Origin: Sclerotinia nivalis
Taxonomy: Eukaryota; Ascomycota; Leotiomycetes; Helotiales; Sclerotiniaceae
Length of the DNA stretch: 64,000 bases
Direction of reading: 5' to 3'
Assembly: GCA_029531795.1 (NCBI GenBank)
Contig: JAPEIS010000009.1
Location: 1,922,001 to 1,986,000, forward strand
The notes under the pieces were generated by a model. The model saw only the letters and a program-made list of their open reading frames with translations. It searched no databases and was not told the origin of the DNA. Positions 1 through 10,927 of this stretch are shown in pieces (positions within the stretch are counted from its first letter, which is position 1; each line of letters opens with the position of its first letter). The position numbers were made by a program, and so were the translations under genes.

Positions 1-821
1 TTAATGACCAAAATTCGAAGGGGGGTTGTAACCTTTTGCTTCATCGCGTTAATAATCTTGCAATCAGATTTGTGGCAAGAGTTAGCAAGATGAGACAACG
101 TAAAAAAGAAAGCCGAAAAGGATTCCTTTGAACCTATAGAAAGCTTGTCGAATTTGAGCGAGGCTTCCCTTTCGATATCCACAGAGATATATAATTTGTT
201 CAATTTGGCCAAAAACGAAACAGCAGAATCGAAGCAAGTAGGATCGTCAACGAATCTGGTGATATCCGTAATACGCTCTTGTTGTACTTGATTATCGAAA
301 AGATTAATAGTATGGTTAATCTTCTTTTGTTTGAAGGCAAAAAGTTGTGAATCGATTATCCAATAGAATTGCAAACCCAACTTCCAGGATTGATAATCCT
401 TTTGTTGAACAAGAATATTAGATTTTTCGTTTTTAAAAACGAATAAGTTCTTCTGAGTTTGGCAGGGAGTGATCGGTTTCTGGTTAGTGACAGCACTATT
501 AGTGTCCAGTTGAACTTGCTTGTTGGTTAGAGTGCGAAGAAGTTCGATGTTTTTCGTTTTGAATTTTTCGATCTTATTTATTTGAATGGCGATATGGGTA
601 GTTTGAATAATAAAGCGATCTTTGATGATAAAGAAAATATAATTCAGGTAAACAGTTTGTTCGTTAGGATCGGCAACAAGGTTTGGTGTTATTGGAGTAT
701 CCAATTCTGCTAGGATTTGTGTAATAGTAGGTTATTGGCTGAAGACTCGTTGGATTTCGATACGAATTCCTTTGATAGAAGTAGAAATCGTATTATCAGC
801 GGATGTAGAACTGGAAGCCAT
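1..821 (-). pseudogene. Gag-like reading frame of an LTR retrotransposon, interrupted by one stop; incomplete at its 3' end
   Basis: An ATG at 819-821 opens a frame beginning MASSSTSADN. It meets a TAA at 732-734 and then stays open in the same frame to base 1, about 273 codons in all. A single in-frame stop in an otherwise open frame suggests a recent nonsense change. A CAA codon turned into TAA by C-to-T at CpA, the RIP context, would explain it. The later part has the look of the retrotransposon Gag (capsid) domain: a Trp-containing start (YQSWKLGLQFYW), a long alpha-helical middle, and a block like KLSIGSKESFSAFFFTLSHL that resembles the conserved Gag stretch with SFxxYxxxFxxL. This domain normally forms the particle shell. 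Translational recoding at the stop is possible but less likely. The protein continues beyond the window. Confidence 0.55.
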
Positions 822-859
822 TGTAAAAAGAATTACAATTGTACAAAGTAATCGATAGG

Positions 860-1039
860 GAATTTGCGATTGTACAAAAATAATCAAAAACAGATACAGA
901 AGCCTGTAAATAAATACGATCATACAAAAACAATTAGGGATCAAAAGCTACACAAAAGCAGATAAGAAACGCAACCACACAAAAACAGGCGAATTACGAC
1001 GGTACGAAAGCAATCGAAAACAGACACAGAAGCCTGCAG
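860..1039. repeat. Direct repeats in the retrotransposon leader/LTR
   Basis: A block of about 50 bp at 860-910 recurs at 990-1039, 130 bp away. Both copies share the core CAGAYACAGAAGCCTG. Most differences are transitions, with A or T in the 860 copy where the 990 copy has G or C. Between them lie shorter related pieces of the form ACACAAAARCA. Confidence 0.6.
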
Positions 1040-1264
1040 ATGATTTGACAAGGTCAGATCACTTCGTAAAGTGACGGAGCCTTTGAAAGGGTAGTACAAA
1101 CTATCACAGTAAGGGAAAAGGTATGTGTAGGTTTGATCTATTATTGTACTACAAAAAGGAGAAGAAGATCAAGAAGGTGACCTGATTATATAGAAGTGAG
1201 TGTATGCATGTGTGCCTAAGGCACACATGATCACGTGCAGGTGAAGGGAGATGAACCCGTAACA

Positions 1265-1709
1265 CTTAAATTCCAAATTATTCCTATTTATACGATTACT
1301 ACCCTACCTACATATAATGATAAAATAAAACAGTCTTATCACAGACACTACTAGTGCGATGTACTGCTCACTAATATTGCATTCATTGATGTTTCGTGCT
1401 GGGGTAAAAAAGGCACCAAAAAGAGAGAGCAGCAGGATATGCCGAAGTTTTGCCGCTCAACATATGTCCAAGAAAATGGGTATTGGCCCTTTGGATAATC
1501 ATAGTTCCAAGACCCTTCAAAATGTATGTGCAAAGCGAAAGAGCTGCACTAACTCACGTTGAAAAAACAAGTATGCGCAGTCCTAAAACCTGCATCGATT
1601 ACCAAATAATTAGTGATCTTCAATCTTTCTAAACGCTCGCTGGTATTGTAACAACTGAAGATGCAATACCCGGATGCCTGCAAGCAGCTCTGGTGACTTC
1701 CCAAATTTT
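1265..1709. other. Gene-free spacer between retroelement and zinc-finger gene
   Basis: I see no convincing coding sequence, RNA gene or repeat here. It probably contains the 3' UTR and terminator of the minus-strand gene that ends at 1710. Confidence 0.5.
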
Positions 1710-3216
1710 TCAAAAATTGGCCTCAATGTCCTCATTGTCCTCATTGTCCTCAATGTCCTCCATGTTCGTATCGTCTCCATCATCTTCATCTGCATTACTG
1801 CTATGGACCTCGTTGTTTTCTCCACCATCCTTTGCTGCACTTAGAATTGGAGACGCATAATTCGAGTTATAGATAGGATTCAAAACAAAATCAAGACCAC
1901 TGATAGTTCTCTTGAATCTCTGAGCACTGGTCTCCTTGGGGTCTCCATACTCGATTTGCTGATCTTTAACTGAGGGGGTGACTTGAACGCCATTTTTATC
2001 AAACAGATATGCCGGAAGAACCGAAGCGTTATATTTCTGGGGACCATCTGATACGAGAATGTCAGTAAAATGTTTCAGATTTGCGTAGAGGTGGAGCCAG
2101 CCATTATACATGGCGTCGATATCAAAAATGTATCGTACCTAATGAATTTCTAGGTCCATCACCCATGTGCCAAGCAAAACGGATTAAGTGCTTTTTCTCG
2201 ACATGTCTTTTCCAATTGTCTTCATTTTCGAAGTTATATTTTGTAATAATCCTTGATTCTGATGGCAACGTAGATCCGTCGTTGGGAGTTTGTACCTTGG
2301 TGCAACCTTTCCACAGACAATTAAACATGCCATTCTCCCTCTTGCCATGAACTTTGGAAAGGTGCATTCTCAAAGTATCCAAGTTGTGTAATTTAGCAGG
2401 ACACTTGTCCCATTCGCAACCATACACCTGAAAGTGTGGATTAGGAAGCGGTATTTCTACTTCCGGAGAAGGCTGCTTAGGAGGGCGGCCTCGTCTCTTT
2501 GGTGGATTGTCATCTGATTGGGAATTGGGCTTCTTGCTGTGTGCGGACTTCTGACCTTTTGCCGTTAATGGGTCCGAGTTGGTACTGTTGACTAGCGCCG
2601 TGTAATCTTTAGGGGGTCTGCCTCGTCTTTTTGGTATGGTTGATTTTTGAGATTTGCGAGATGAAGTGCCTGAAAGATTCTTTGGTGGGCGTCTACGACG
2701 AGGTGCACTTGGAGATCTGATAACCACCTGAGTGACATTTCTAGAAACTTCATGTGGCGATAACTCCTCTCCTTGCTGGCCATAGAAAGTTTGCAAGGAA
2801 TAACCCATACTTGATGGGCGCGAAGCTAAACGTTGCTGTCTCGATGCACTCTCATTCTGAAGAAAGCCCGAGAATTGTGGCGTAGAAGCTCTACTATCGT
2901 TCTCCGTACGAAGCGGGACTTGATTTTCAATATATGAATTATTTTGGGGAGGGGATAGCAGAGGTCGTTGGCTTGGTCGCATTTGCACGTGTTGTCGGTT
3001 CTGCTCAAATTGCTGCTGCTCAGAAGTTGGCTGTGGAGAGTTTTCCATGTGCATCTGCGGTGAATTTCGACGACGACTACGCTGCCTTGGATCTTCTTGA
3101 ACTACCACCTGCTGATGGGAGCCTCTTTGAAAAGCTGGACTCTTTGACGGTAGCATTATTGTTGATTTATGGAGTTGTAATATATCGATGATATCGCGTT
3201 CGGAAGTGTTGCTCAT
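1710..3216 (-). CDS. AT-hook and C2H2 zinc-finger DNA-binding protein
   Basis: Two exons, complement(join(1710..2047,2139..3216)), give 471 residues. The 91-bp intron starts GTACG and ends TACTGAC...TATCAG. Splicing joins GDGPRNSL to DGPQKYNASV in frame. The N-terminal 160 residues are Gln/Ser/Pro-rich and probably disordered. Three basic AT-hook-type motifs follow: RRRRPPK near residue 172, and two perfect KRRGRPPK copies near 195 and 238, which bind the minor groove of AT-rich DNA. Two C2H2-like fingers come next (CEWDKCPAKL...HLSKVH near 264-290 and CLWKGC...HVEKKH near 298-340). The C-terminus ends in an acidic D/E/N repeat. The combination suggests a nuclear chromatin or transcription factor. 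The fungal family is recognisable by its AWHMGDGP block, but I do not know a characterised member. Confidence 0.85.
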
Positions 3217-4271
3217 GAGTGCCGTGCTTACGTAATCACTTGACCATCAAAAAGGCCAATTCGACAAAAGGATCATTATGAGGAAAACAAACACTTTCTC
3301 GGTAGCCAATAGCCAAGTATATCGAAAGTTCTCTTCGCTGATATTAAGGCTAGATTTTTATACCTCTTCGTTTGTCCTTTCTGCCTCTGTTTTCCCGCGT
3401 CGTTCCATTATCCAGTCCCCTCAATAGTGCTCTTGCCTCCTCCGAGCAATAGTAATCCTCAATAGTTGATTTATGATAACAAGAGAAGCTGCGATCATCC
3501 TATAGTCCTGTCCGGTAAAGGTTGAAAGATAATTTGATTGAGCTGTGCTGTCTAGTCAGATATTACTTTGAACTCTCCAAGCGGAAAAAGCAAGTAAAAA
3601 AGACTAGAAGCAGCTGTGGAACGGAACGTTTAAAGTGCTTCTTTCAAAAAGCTGAAACTCGAGAACCTTTTGTTCTTTGAGCTACAAGAATTTCAGTTTA
3701 CAGCACATCATACACATTTTTCGAAGCTCGTCAGTCAGTTAGAGCTCCCTGAAGAGCCACCACACCGATACTTTATCGAAAGGAGGACGGAGCAGCACTT
3801 TGCAACAAGTGATACACAATTTTCGTCACCTGACGTAAAGAAAAGTCTGTATTTTTTTTTGGTTATAAAATATTATTTCTGGTAGGAAGAATCTCTGGTT
3901 GCATTCAATGTTCAGGGCGAAGCTACACCGTATGAATTCAGGCTTTATTCTCTCCCCCCCTCCTTCTAGCAGCCTAGCTCAACGAATCTCTACGTGATGA
4001 ACTTTCTTCTCGCTATTTTTACCTCGCCCTCCATCTCTCCAATCCGTTCTCCTGTATGCTCGCGCCGCTTGCAACCGTCCTCTAATACAAAAGCCTCTCC
4101 TCATTCGAAACGCCACTTTTTTTTTTATGAACACAACCCCTATTCGCTGAAGACGATTTAAATCCCACTGATGATGTTTGACGGTCGATTGGATCTGCAA
4201 CATCTTCATTTTCGGTCCACTGTGCCACCATGAGCTCTCGGTAGATTTTCCAAAGCCCTTGCGCAAGAGTT
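3217..4271. other. Upstream region of the zinc-finger gene, no gene seen
   Basis: The first few hundred bases should contain the minus-strand promoter. Small frames at 3670-3885 and 3979-4266 are low-quality and unlike proteins. Nothing else is supported. Confidence 0.4.
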
Positions 4272-4390
4272 GTTCATTACACCGGCCCGACTAGAGGGGC
4301 ACATATTGTTGGTCTGTTTAGTGTGTTCATTCCACCAAACTGATTAGAGGAGCACATAGTTGTAGTCTGTTGAGTGTGTTCATTAGCGAG
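4272..4390. repeat. 53-bp tandem duplication with a partial third copy
   Basis: Copies at 4272-4324 and 4325-4377 each start GTTCATT and contain TTAGAGG/CTAGAGG, GCACATA and GTCTGTT. A third copy begins at 4378 and breaks off after about 8 bases. The two full copies agree at about three quarters of positions, and several differences are C/T or G/A. Confidence 0.75.
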
Positions 4391-6358
4391 AAGAATTTGT
4401 CGAAGGGGGTGGAGGAACAAAGCCCTTGTAGAGTTTGAAGCGTACAAATTTGGAATGCGGAGGTTTCATGCCTTTTGTTAGTTTCGGTAACAATATACTT
4501 TCATTTACGCAACCGCTTTCCGTTGGTGCGATTTTGGGTGTGCGTCTGAGAACAGTGAACCTTGAGCTTTCCTCAAATAAAAAGTTGTTTAATCGGAAAC
4601 TTTAAGCACCAATGATTGGTATGTGTTCCACCAATACCTCTCAATTTGAGGTTTTGCTAACCTCACGACTAAGGTCTTAATAACCCCTTTGGGGGCTCAC
4701 CCAGCATTGGATCGCTGGATCATTTGCGAGAAGAAAAAGCTCGGTATTCCAAACTCTAACCACACGTTCACTTCGCCATATCCATGTACAAAGAAAATAC
4801 GTTGGTAGCTCTACATCCTCCTGGGCTGTTCATTTGCCACGTGACTCGAGTTGGGGCCATAGTCGATGAAAAGTTTGTCATGATGATCCCCAAGAGATTG
4901 GCTCAAGCAACAACGGAAGAACTTGCAGAGGACTTTGACAGCGCATAGCGCTGTTTGATGTTACATCTGTTGATGTAGTGTACGACTGCATGAATTGCAC
5001 CAGCATGAACTTTGGTTACGTGTCCACTTGCCTGGAGAGTGGCACTATCTGATAGTTCTAGCTTCCTCAAGCCAGTTCATTAGGCTTTCAAGCTCCTCCA
5101 CAAACATCAATTCCTTGTCGATGGTAGACATCTTGCGCAAGGTTTGGCATTTTGCTCGATGTCTTGTTCTGAAGTACATTACAGGAGGTACTGACTTCCT
5201 GATTGGGGAAGTGTACTGTTTGGCTATTTGCTCGCGGGTAATTGGGCTTTGACCAGTAACTACCGATCAGGTTGACATACCACTTATGGCGCTGTTAGCA
5301 GCACTTGTACTGCTTCTGGTCGGGCCTGAAACCGCCCCTTATCTCCTTTTTCGCGCGAGATGAGTCTCATAGGCTCGCGGTAATCTACTACAACAGTTCT
5401 TTGATTACGACCGATAAATGCAAGAATTTCTTGACGAGTGACATTTTATGGAACCTAAAATGTATCAGCAAATTATTGATAAGCTGCAACATTAAATTTA
5501 CATTCTTGACTCTCATGACACTTTCAACCCCATGGGACGAAACCCTAGAGATTGCTCACTTCATTCACTCATCCTTTGCATTCCTTTTATCAATGCATCT
5601 TAGTGGTTTCGGCTAGTAACCTGGACGTGTCGAACCGAGGGAGGGAAACCGTGATGGAAGCAATGGATCTGCGATAAACTGCTCTTACATCAAATTCAGC
5701 ACAAGCAACAACATTGTGGTTCCCTAGGATTTGTACCGGAGGCATAACTCCTAGAGCGACTGGTAAGGCAAGCACCCTGACATGGAGGTCATGATGATAC
5801 GCTGGAGTTCTGAAACATGAATCTCTCTTCTTTGTGTGATTGTAGGTAACGCTTCTGGATACACGGTAAATTATATTCGTAGAAGCATACTGGTTTACCA
5901 GCCCGGATTTTAAGGGTTTGTAGAGAGCAAAGGCTCTTGCCGGTTGGCGGTGGTCTCTTCAGGGCCTCTCGCATCTATGTTGGTGTTGGGTGGATACGTA
6001 ACTGCTCAGTTAGTTGCGATTTCCAGCTCCAGATTGGGATAGAGATTTACTGGGTAGTTGAGTTGAGCTATCCATCAAAATCGATTTCTTAGTATTCGCA
6101 GCTTGGATAGCAGCTGCCGATGAAGTAGAACTCCTCGATGGCAATACAGCTTCATTTCAGCCATGATCCAGCAGTAGTTCTCATCATCAGTGACTTCTTC
6201 ATATCGGTAACAGACGATGTATTAGTTCCGAAACAGCTAGCAAATCACACGAGTCTCGCAATTTCCCTAAACTCCAGACAACGACCCCTTCGACATGATG
6301 CCCATCATACTTTGCTTCTACCAATATTGTCGCGTGTCCTCATTTCGATCTTTAATCC
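4391..6358. other. Gene-poor accessory DNA with possible coding scraps
   Basis: A 52-codon plus-strand frame (4783-4948, starting MYKENTLVAL, ending EDFDSA) has reasonable amino-acid composition and may be a fragment of an old gene. I cannot connect it to other exons or to a family. Short minus-strand frames at 5590-5775 and 5789-5974 are similar scraps. No intact gene is visible. Confidence 0.3.
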
Positions 6359-6750
6359 TCATGAACCGTCAACAACATCATCCGAGAATTTCGTGACTTC
6401 GAATGCCGTCCATTCCTTCAAAGCAAGCTCAGCAAGAGTCAAGCTCATAAAATTCTTACAATTAACCAGTATGTCCATATTTCCGTGAAGCCTCTTCAGC
6501 CCTAGCTGCAGCTTACTCGCCCACTGTGAGCTGTTTCTTACCCGCGGTAGCATCGTGGGTACGCCAATAATTGAATTTGGCCAAATAGATCAATAACTTC
6601 AGTAAAAGGATTGGCTCTAAGGGTTGAGTACGTTCGGTCATTAGAGGACGTTCTCGGAGCAGAAACCAATTGCGGGAACACAGGTGTGTAGACCAATGAG
6701 TCCATCATCGCATTATCCTCCTCGGCCCCGTACCTTGGAGACGAAGCTCT
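6359..6750 (-). pseudogene. Possible decayed coding relic, family unknown
   Basis: On the minus strand two neighbouring frames look protein-like. One begins MMDSLVYTPVFPQLV just below 6705 and reads about 55 codons. The other (6359-6553) contains NMDILVNCKNFMSLTLAELA and ends VTKFSDDVVDGS. Downstream of that stop the frame continues in protein-like fashion with further stops. The fragments could be exons of one broken gene. I do not recognise the family, and chance open frames remain a real alternative. Confidence 0.25.
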
Positions 6751-7280
6751 ACTTGTGGCGCCAGCTGTACAAACGGATCGTGTTGGTTAGTAGCAGATTG
6801 AATAATGGCGAGAGGGAGAGAATTTTTGCTGTCAGCCATCCACTCCCTCGTGCGTTTTGTTTTCGCTTTGGTTTTGCCGCGCATTTTCACGGTCCAAATA
6901 CCCGGGACGCAAAACATCCCATTACCCACGCCGCGCTGAAAAACTTCCTGGTTAATGTCTGGTCCAGGGACAAATTTCCATTCTCGGCCAATAGATGGGC
7001 CAAAGTTTTCGGTTGTTTAGTGGGTTTTGAAAACAGGTGAATGGGTCGAGTGGTGATGTTCTAGGCTATGCACAAGCGACACAGAAGAACGGCCACATGG
7101 AGAAGCCGTGTTGCCGCGGAAAGCCCTATGATGATTGATGATTCATATTGATACATCCTCCAGCGCAAAGCCAAAGATGCACGAAGAGTGCTGGATGAAA
7201 CCAGAGATCCATCCTGAATTAGTCGCATGGCCGGTGATCCTGCAAGTTATGTCAGTAGAGATGGACAATCAGGATTGGGC

Positions 7281-8290
7281 ACTCACTCCATATACTAGAA
7301 GAGCTTTCTGATGATGCTGGTGCACAATACTCGATGATTTTGCTTCTAATTGAAGATAGTGCGTATGAAGTAACGATATACATACAACCTTCAGTAACAC
7401 CATCGAAAGCGGTTGAAGAGAGGAATTAACTTTCCGGTGCACAATAATTCTCATTTGTACGCTCTGCGCTGGAAGATATTAGTTTGGTTACCATTTTGTG
7501 GATGTATGGAAGACAAAGACTTACTCAAGGTTTTGGGTGCACCGGAGCAGTAAATGGCCGAGCAAAATTGACCACAACCGATTCAACAGATGCGATTTTC
7601 AAGAAAGAATCGGCGGATCTCATACAGGAACAGGAGATGTATTCAAGCGTGCAAAATAATCTAGCATAAATCCCTCACGAGTGCAACCATTGTTAGGTGT
7701 GCATCGTCCGCAGAGCAATGGATATGCAAATATTGATTATGTCATGATCTCACCAAACATATTGAGGAGGAAACCCAATGACGGTGTAATTGGTATAACA
7801 GTAAACTATATTTCCTCGTATGTCGGACCAACGTCCTTCCTACCACCTTCTTTAGCAATTACCGAACGCTGAGCTAACAAATGGCCACCGAAATATTCTC
7901 ATCGCTTGTGATAGATTGCATGACTGCGGACGACCTTGCTGTTGAACGGTTCAGTCCATATGATGACGGGGATTACCACACTAGTGATATGCCGTATTCA
8001 GCTTCATGACTTTGCTTACTCCGGTCTCCTCCTTATCTTAGCAGCGACAGACCTGCTCGCTCTCAACATACTCGGCACAGAATGGCCCTTCCGCACAAAT
8101 TTCTCAACAATAGACAGAAGACTTCGATCATGGGAAATACGACGTGTAGAAGCAACATACAATGATATAATTTCATTATTTCGGAATTTAAACCATAGGC
8201 TATGATCCTGTAGATGCCAATTATCCGTTGTCCGCAATCTATTCATATGGTCATCCGTTTAAAAGACTTTGGGAGATTGAGCTTACTAGA
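7281..8290 (+). pseudogene. Decayed coding relic with C-to-T type stops
   Basis: From about 7281 a frame reads in protein-like fashion (for example DDAGAQYSMILLLIED) but carries TAA stops near 7428 and 7450, each of which is one C-to-T step from CAA. It then runs open through LVTILWMYGRQRL to NNLA at 7669. A second segment, about 8025-8273, contains several TAG/TAA stops that are all one C-to-T step from CAG or CAA. That segment ends with a coherent stretch containing GYDPVDANYPLSAI and FKRLWEIELTRSHFL. This pattern is what RIP leaves in a duplicated gene. The original function is not recognisable to me, and the two segments may belong to different genes. Confidence 0.4.
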
Positions 8291-8454
8291 TCTCACTTTT
8301 TGTAGATTCCCAAACTAGTGTTGATTGTTTCAAATCAATATTGAAATTCCATGTGTTGTATGGAATCTCTCTGTCAGGTAAGATCTAGTCAGTCCTTACT
8401 CACAAGGTCGGGTAAAAGAACAGTCTGTCTTTGACATGTCTTGTAGGAGGTTGA

Positions 8455-8960
8455 TCGGATAATAATAAATAATATAATAATAATACTATAATATTATTTA
8501 TTATAATAGTGGAAGACTTAGTCGTATTTAGCTTAGGAGTGATCGAATATATGAACAATAGAATATTGAAGTCAGAATTATATATATATTGAATATTGAA
8601 TTTTTATCTGCTTATTTTTTCGAAGAATTCTTTGAAGAAGATCTTCGTATTTATAGATTTTAATGAGATTCTACACTATTCTATGATTATAAATAAGATC
8701 GATTTAAATCGAATCTTATAGAATCATTTTATATAATAAAAGGAAATAATAACCAATAGTATTCAATCTGAGAATAAGAAAATTCTATATGCTTCCATTT
8801 CATTCTATTCCATTATAAATCATTCTGATATGATATATGATCGAAATTTTATATAATAATAAAATTTAATAATATGAAATCATATTATTAATATATCACG
8901 TGATCATATAACTATTGGTTCGGTAAATATTATTAAGTGTTTTAATAACTTATTAGGAAT
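8455..8960. other. AT-rich island with an imperfect inverted repeat
   Basis: The sequence is dominated by AATAAT, ATTATT and TATATA words with few G or C. An imperfect inverted repeat with arms of about 21 bases spans 8684-8726 around a central GATTTAAATC. Such islands in filamentous fungi are usually old transposons flattened by RIP. No reading frame survives. Confidence 0.6.
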
Positions 8961-10699
8961 TCTCACAACATGAAAGATCGAACAATCACAAATACTCAGG
9001 ATCATCATAGCTAGAGCTATAGAAAGTAACCAGAGTGGAAGACCAATGTATCAGATATGATCCAGAAGACAACAATGACCATATATCTGAAGAGCTGAAC
9101 AAATCCAATATCAGTGATAGATTTTTCGATCTGAATGCTGTCATGCAAACATAGATGTGGCTGACTTGAAGCACCAGGCCGTGGATGAATATGATATAGA
9201 AAACTGCGAAAACTGCAGTAAGAACAGGATTGTTGGTGTATTTTAAGGGGCAGTACGAGATTATTAACTCAACAGAATGAAACAAATCCACGACTAATGA
9301 CTTCTATTAATGTTAAGGTTAAACAATAGAGAAATGTTGGATTTTCAAAAAGAAAGATATGATTTTAATAAGGAACTGTTATATTCAACAATAGTAATAT
9401 TAAACAAATTTGTGGTTTTTGAGGGAGAAAGTTCAAAGATGTAGGATGGTCCGGGCAAACACATTAATGATTATTCTACTGAAGAAACTTTCAGTAATCA
9501 TTTATGGTCAATCCTAGTCCACAAAAGTGATTTGATTAATGGCATCAAATACTAGTAGAGCTTCAATTTTGATGCTCGGGGCCAACCTCCCTCTGTCCAG
9601 TATGATTATTTATATCCTGTTCAAACCTCTTTATTGCAAAGTCTTTCAAGTATCTATTTGCTTGACTAGATGTTGTTCCTTTGATTGTCCCCAGATACCT
9701 TTTGTTGAATTTACTGTATTGAGTTCTCTATATCACTACGTTGTTTACTTATATAATTACAAGCTCTACTCATAACCAGTAATACCCACAACATCTCAAG
9801 TCTTTTGAATCATAAATACAATGGCCACATTTACTACTTCATTTACTACTTATTTTGCAAAGGAAGATGGTTCCAGCATAGGTTCAAAGAATATCAAGTA
9901 AATATCCTTCTCTGAGAAAACTTATTATTCAGTGATTGATTCTGTAAAAATTTCCCCAAACTTCCCTTTGATTGCTTGTTTGTCCATGTTGGGGATCAAC
10001 AAAATTCTTCCACTCCATGATTGTACAACTAAGAACAACCAAAACTGCTACCCTATACCAGCCAAATCTTCATGATTCTTCATCATTGTGATTGTGATTG
10101 TGATTGTGGGAGGTTGGTTGCAAATCTTTTCACAATACATGAAGCTTTCATGAGAAAGTTACAATTGCAGGATTAATTACAATGAACCCATTCCCCGAAG
10201 GTTGTGTTGAATACCAATCAATTCGAGAGATGGTGATTCATATCCTTACAAGATCTCCTGGATGATAAAGCCGGGGACTAAATCGGATCACCTTGGACGT
10301 ACAGTCCCTTCTGAGGACTCTAGCTCATATATGACTCCGTAAAAATCCATGCAGAAATACCTTATTGAAGGAGGAGAGCCATCATGGGATCATCTAGATT
10401 CCATTATATATCATGAACTACTTCAGGCTTTGTAATTGCAGAAGAGCAAGTTAGACAGTAGTGATATCAAGATGGTTTGTACCAATGATATCTGAAGTTC
10501 GGGTACTAGAACACGGCCTGGCGCCAAGTGATTGAGCTAGACTGTTATGAAAAGTATTATGACCTGCCCTTTACCTTTTATTGTAGTCACGAAAGCTTCG
10601 AAAGCTCTTGCACTTGCACTTGCACTTGCTTTTTTTTATTCTTCCTGCTAATATGGCACAATCTAAACTTTTGTTCCGGCGACTTCATGAAATTTTGTT
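8961..10699. other. Gene-free region with one membrane-protein-like frame
   Basis: A minus-strand frame at 8986-9291 (101 codons) contains a hydrophobic stretch, AVFAVFYIIFIHGLVLQV, and could be a fragment of a multi-pass membrane protein. It has no recognisable partner exons. Short simple repeats occur near 10087 (TGTGAT units) and 10610 (CTTGCA units). Nothing else is supported. Confidence 0.3.
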
Positions 10700-10927
10700 T
10701 TATTTCCGTGGATACCATGAAATAGCTTCATCAGTGACTCCTGACCACGGCCCTTGCTCCAAGTAGTTAATTGTATGCCACCGTATACACTGATTTGAAA
10801 CAATCGGGTTAACAGCCAGGGTTTTATCTTTCGCAGTCACTCGTGCCATTATACATTTTGATACATCTAAGAAGCCAATGCTATGAAGCAAACACAGCAA
10901 AAGTAGTTGAAGGGGAAACATTATCAT
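10700..10927 (-). CDS. Possible small secreted protein (hypothetical)
   Basis: This 75-codon frame starts with two Met codons (10925-10927 and 10919-10921). It opens with a strongly hydrophobic stretch (MFPLQLLLLCLLHSIG) of signal-peptide type. About 50 polar residues with Trp and Cys follow, ending DEAISWYPRK. Codons show no stops and the composition is protein-like, but length and isolation make a chance frame possible. If real, it would be a lineage-specific secreted peptide lying in accessory DNA, where such genes are common in plant-associated fungi. No family is recognised, and unseen exons upstream could extend it. Confidence 0.25.
   Translation of the reverse strand: MIMFPLQLLLLCLLHSIGFLDVSKCIMARVTAKDKTLAVNPIVSNQCIRWHTINYLEQGPWSGVTDEAISWYPRK

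Larger units (their letters stand above)
1..1264 (-). mobile_element. 5' part of an LTR retrotransposon, cut by the window edge
   Basis: Read on the minus strand, a sequence starting TGTTACGGG at 1264 is followed by about 440 bp of non-coding DNA and then a Gag-like reading frame that runs off the window at base 1. TGTTAC is a common left end of Ty3/gypsy-type LTRs, so 1264 is the proposed outer LTR edge. I could not find the inner LTR end or a convincing primer-binding site, so the split between LTR and leader is open. Palindromes lie just inside the edge (GTGTGCC/GGCACAC near 1210-1227). The leader holds direct repeats listed separately. The element class is inferred from the Gag shape only, because no protease or polymerase is visible in the window. 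Confidence 0.6.
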
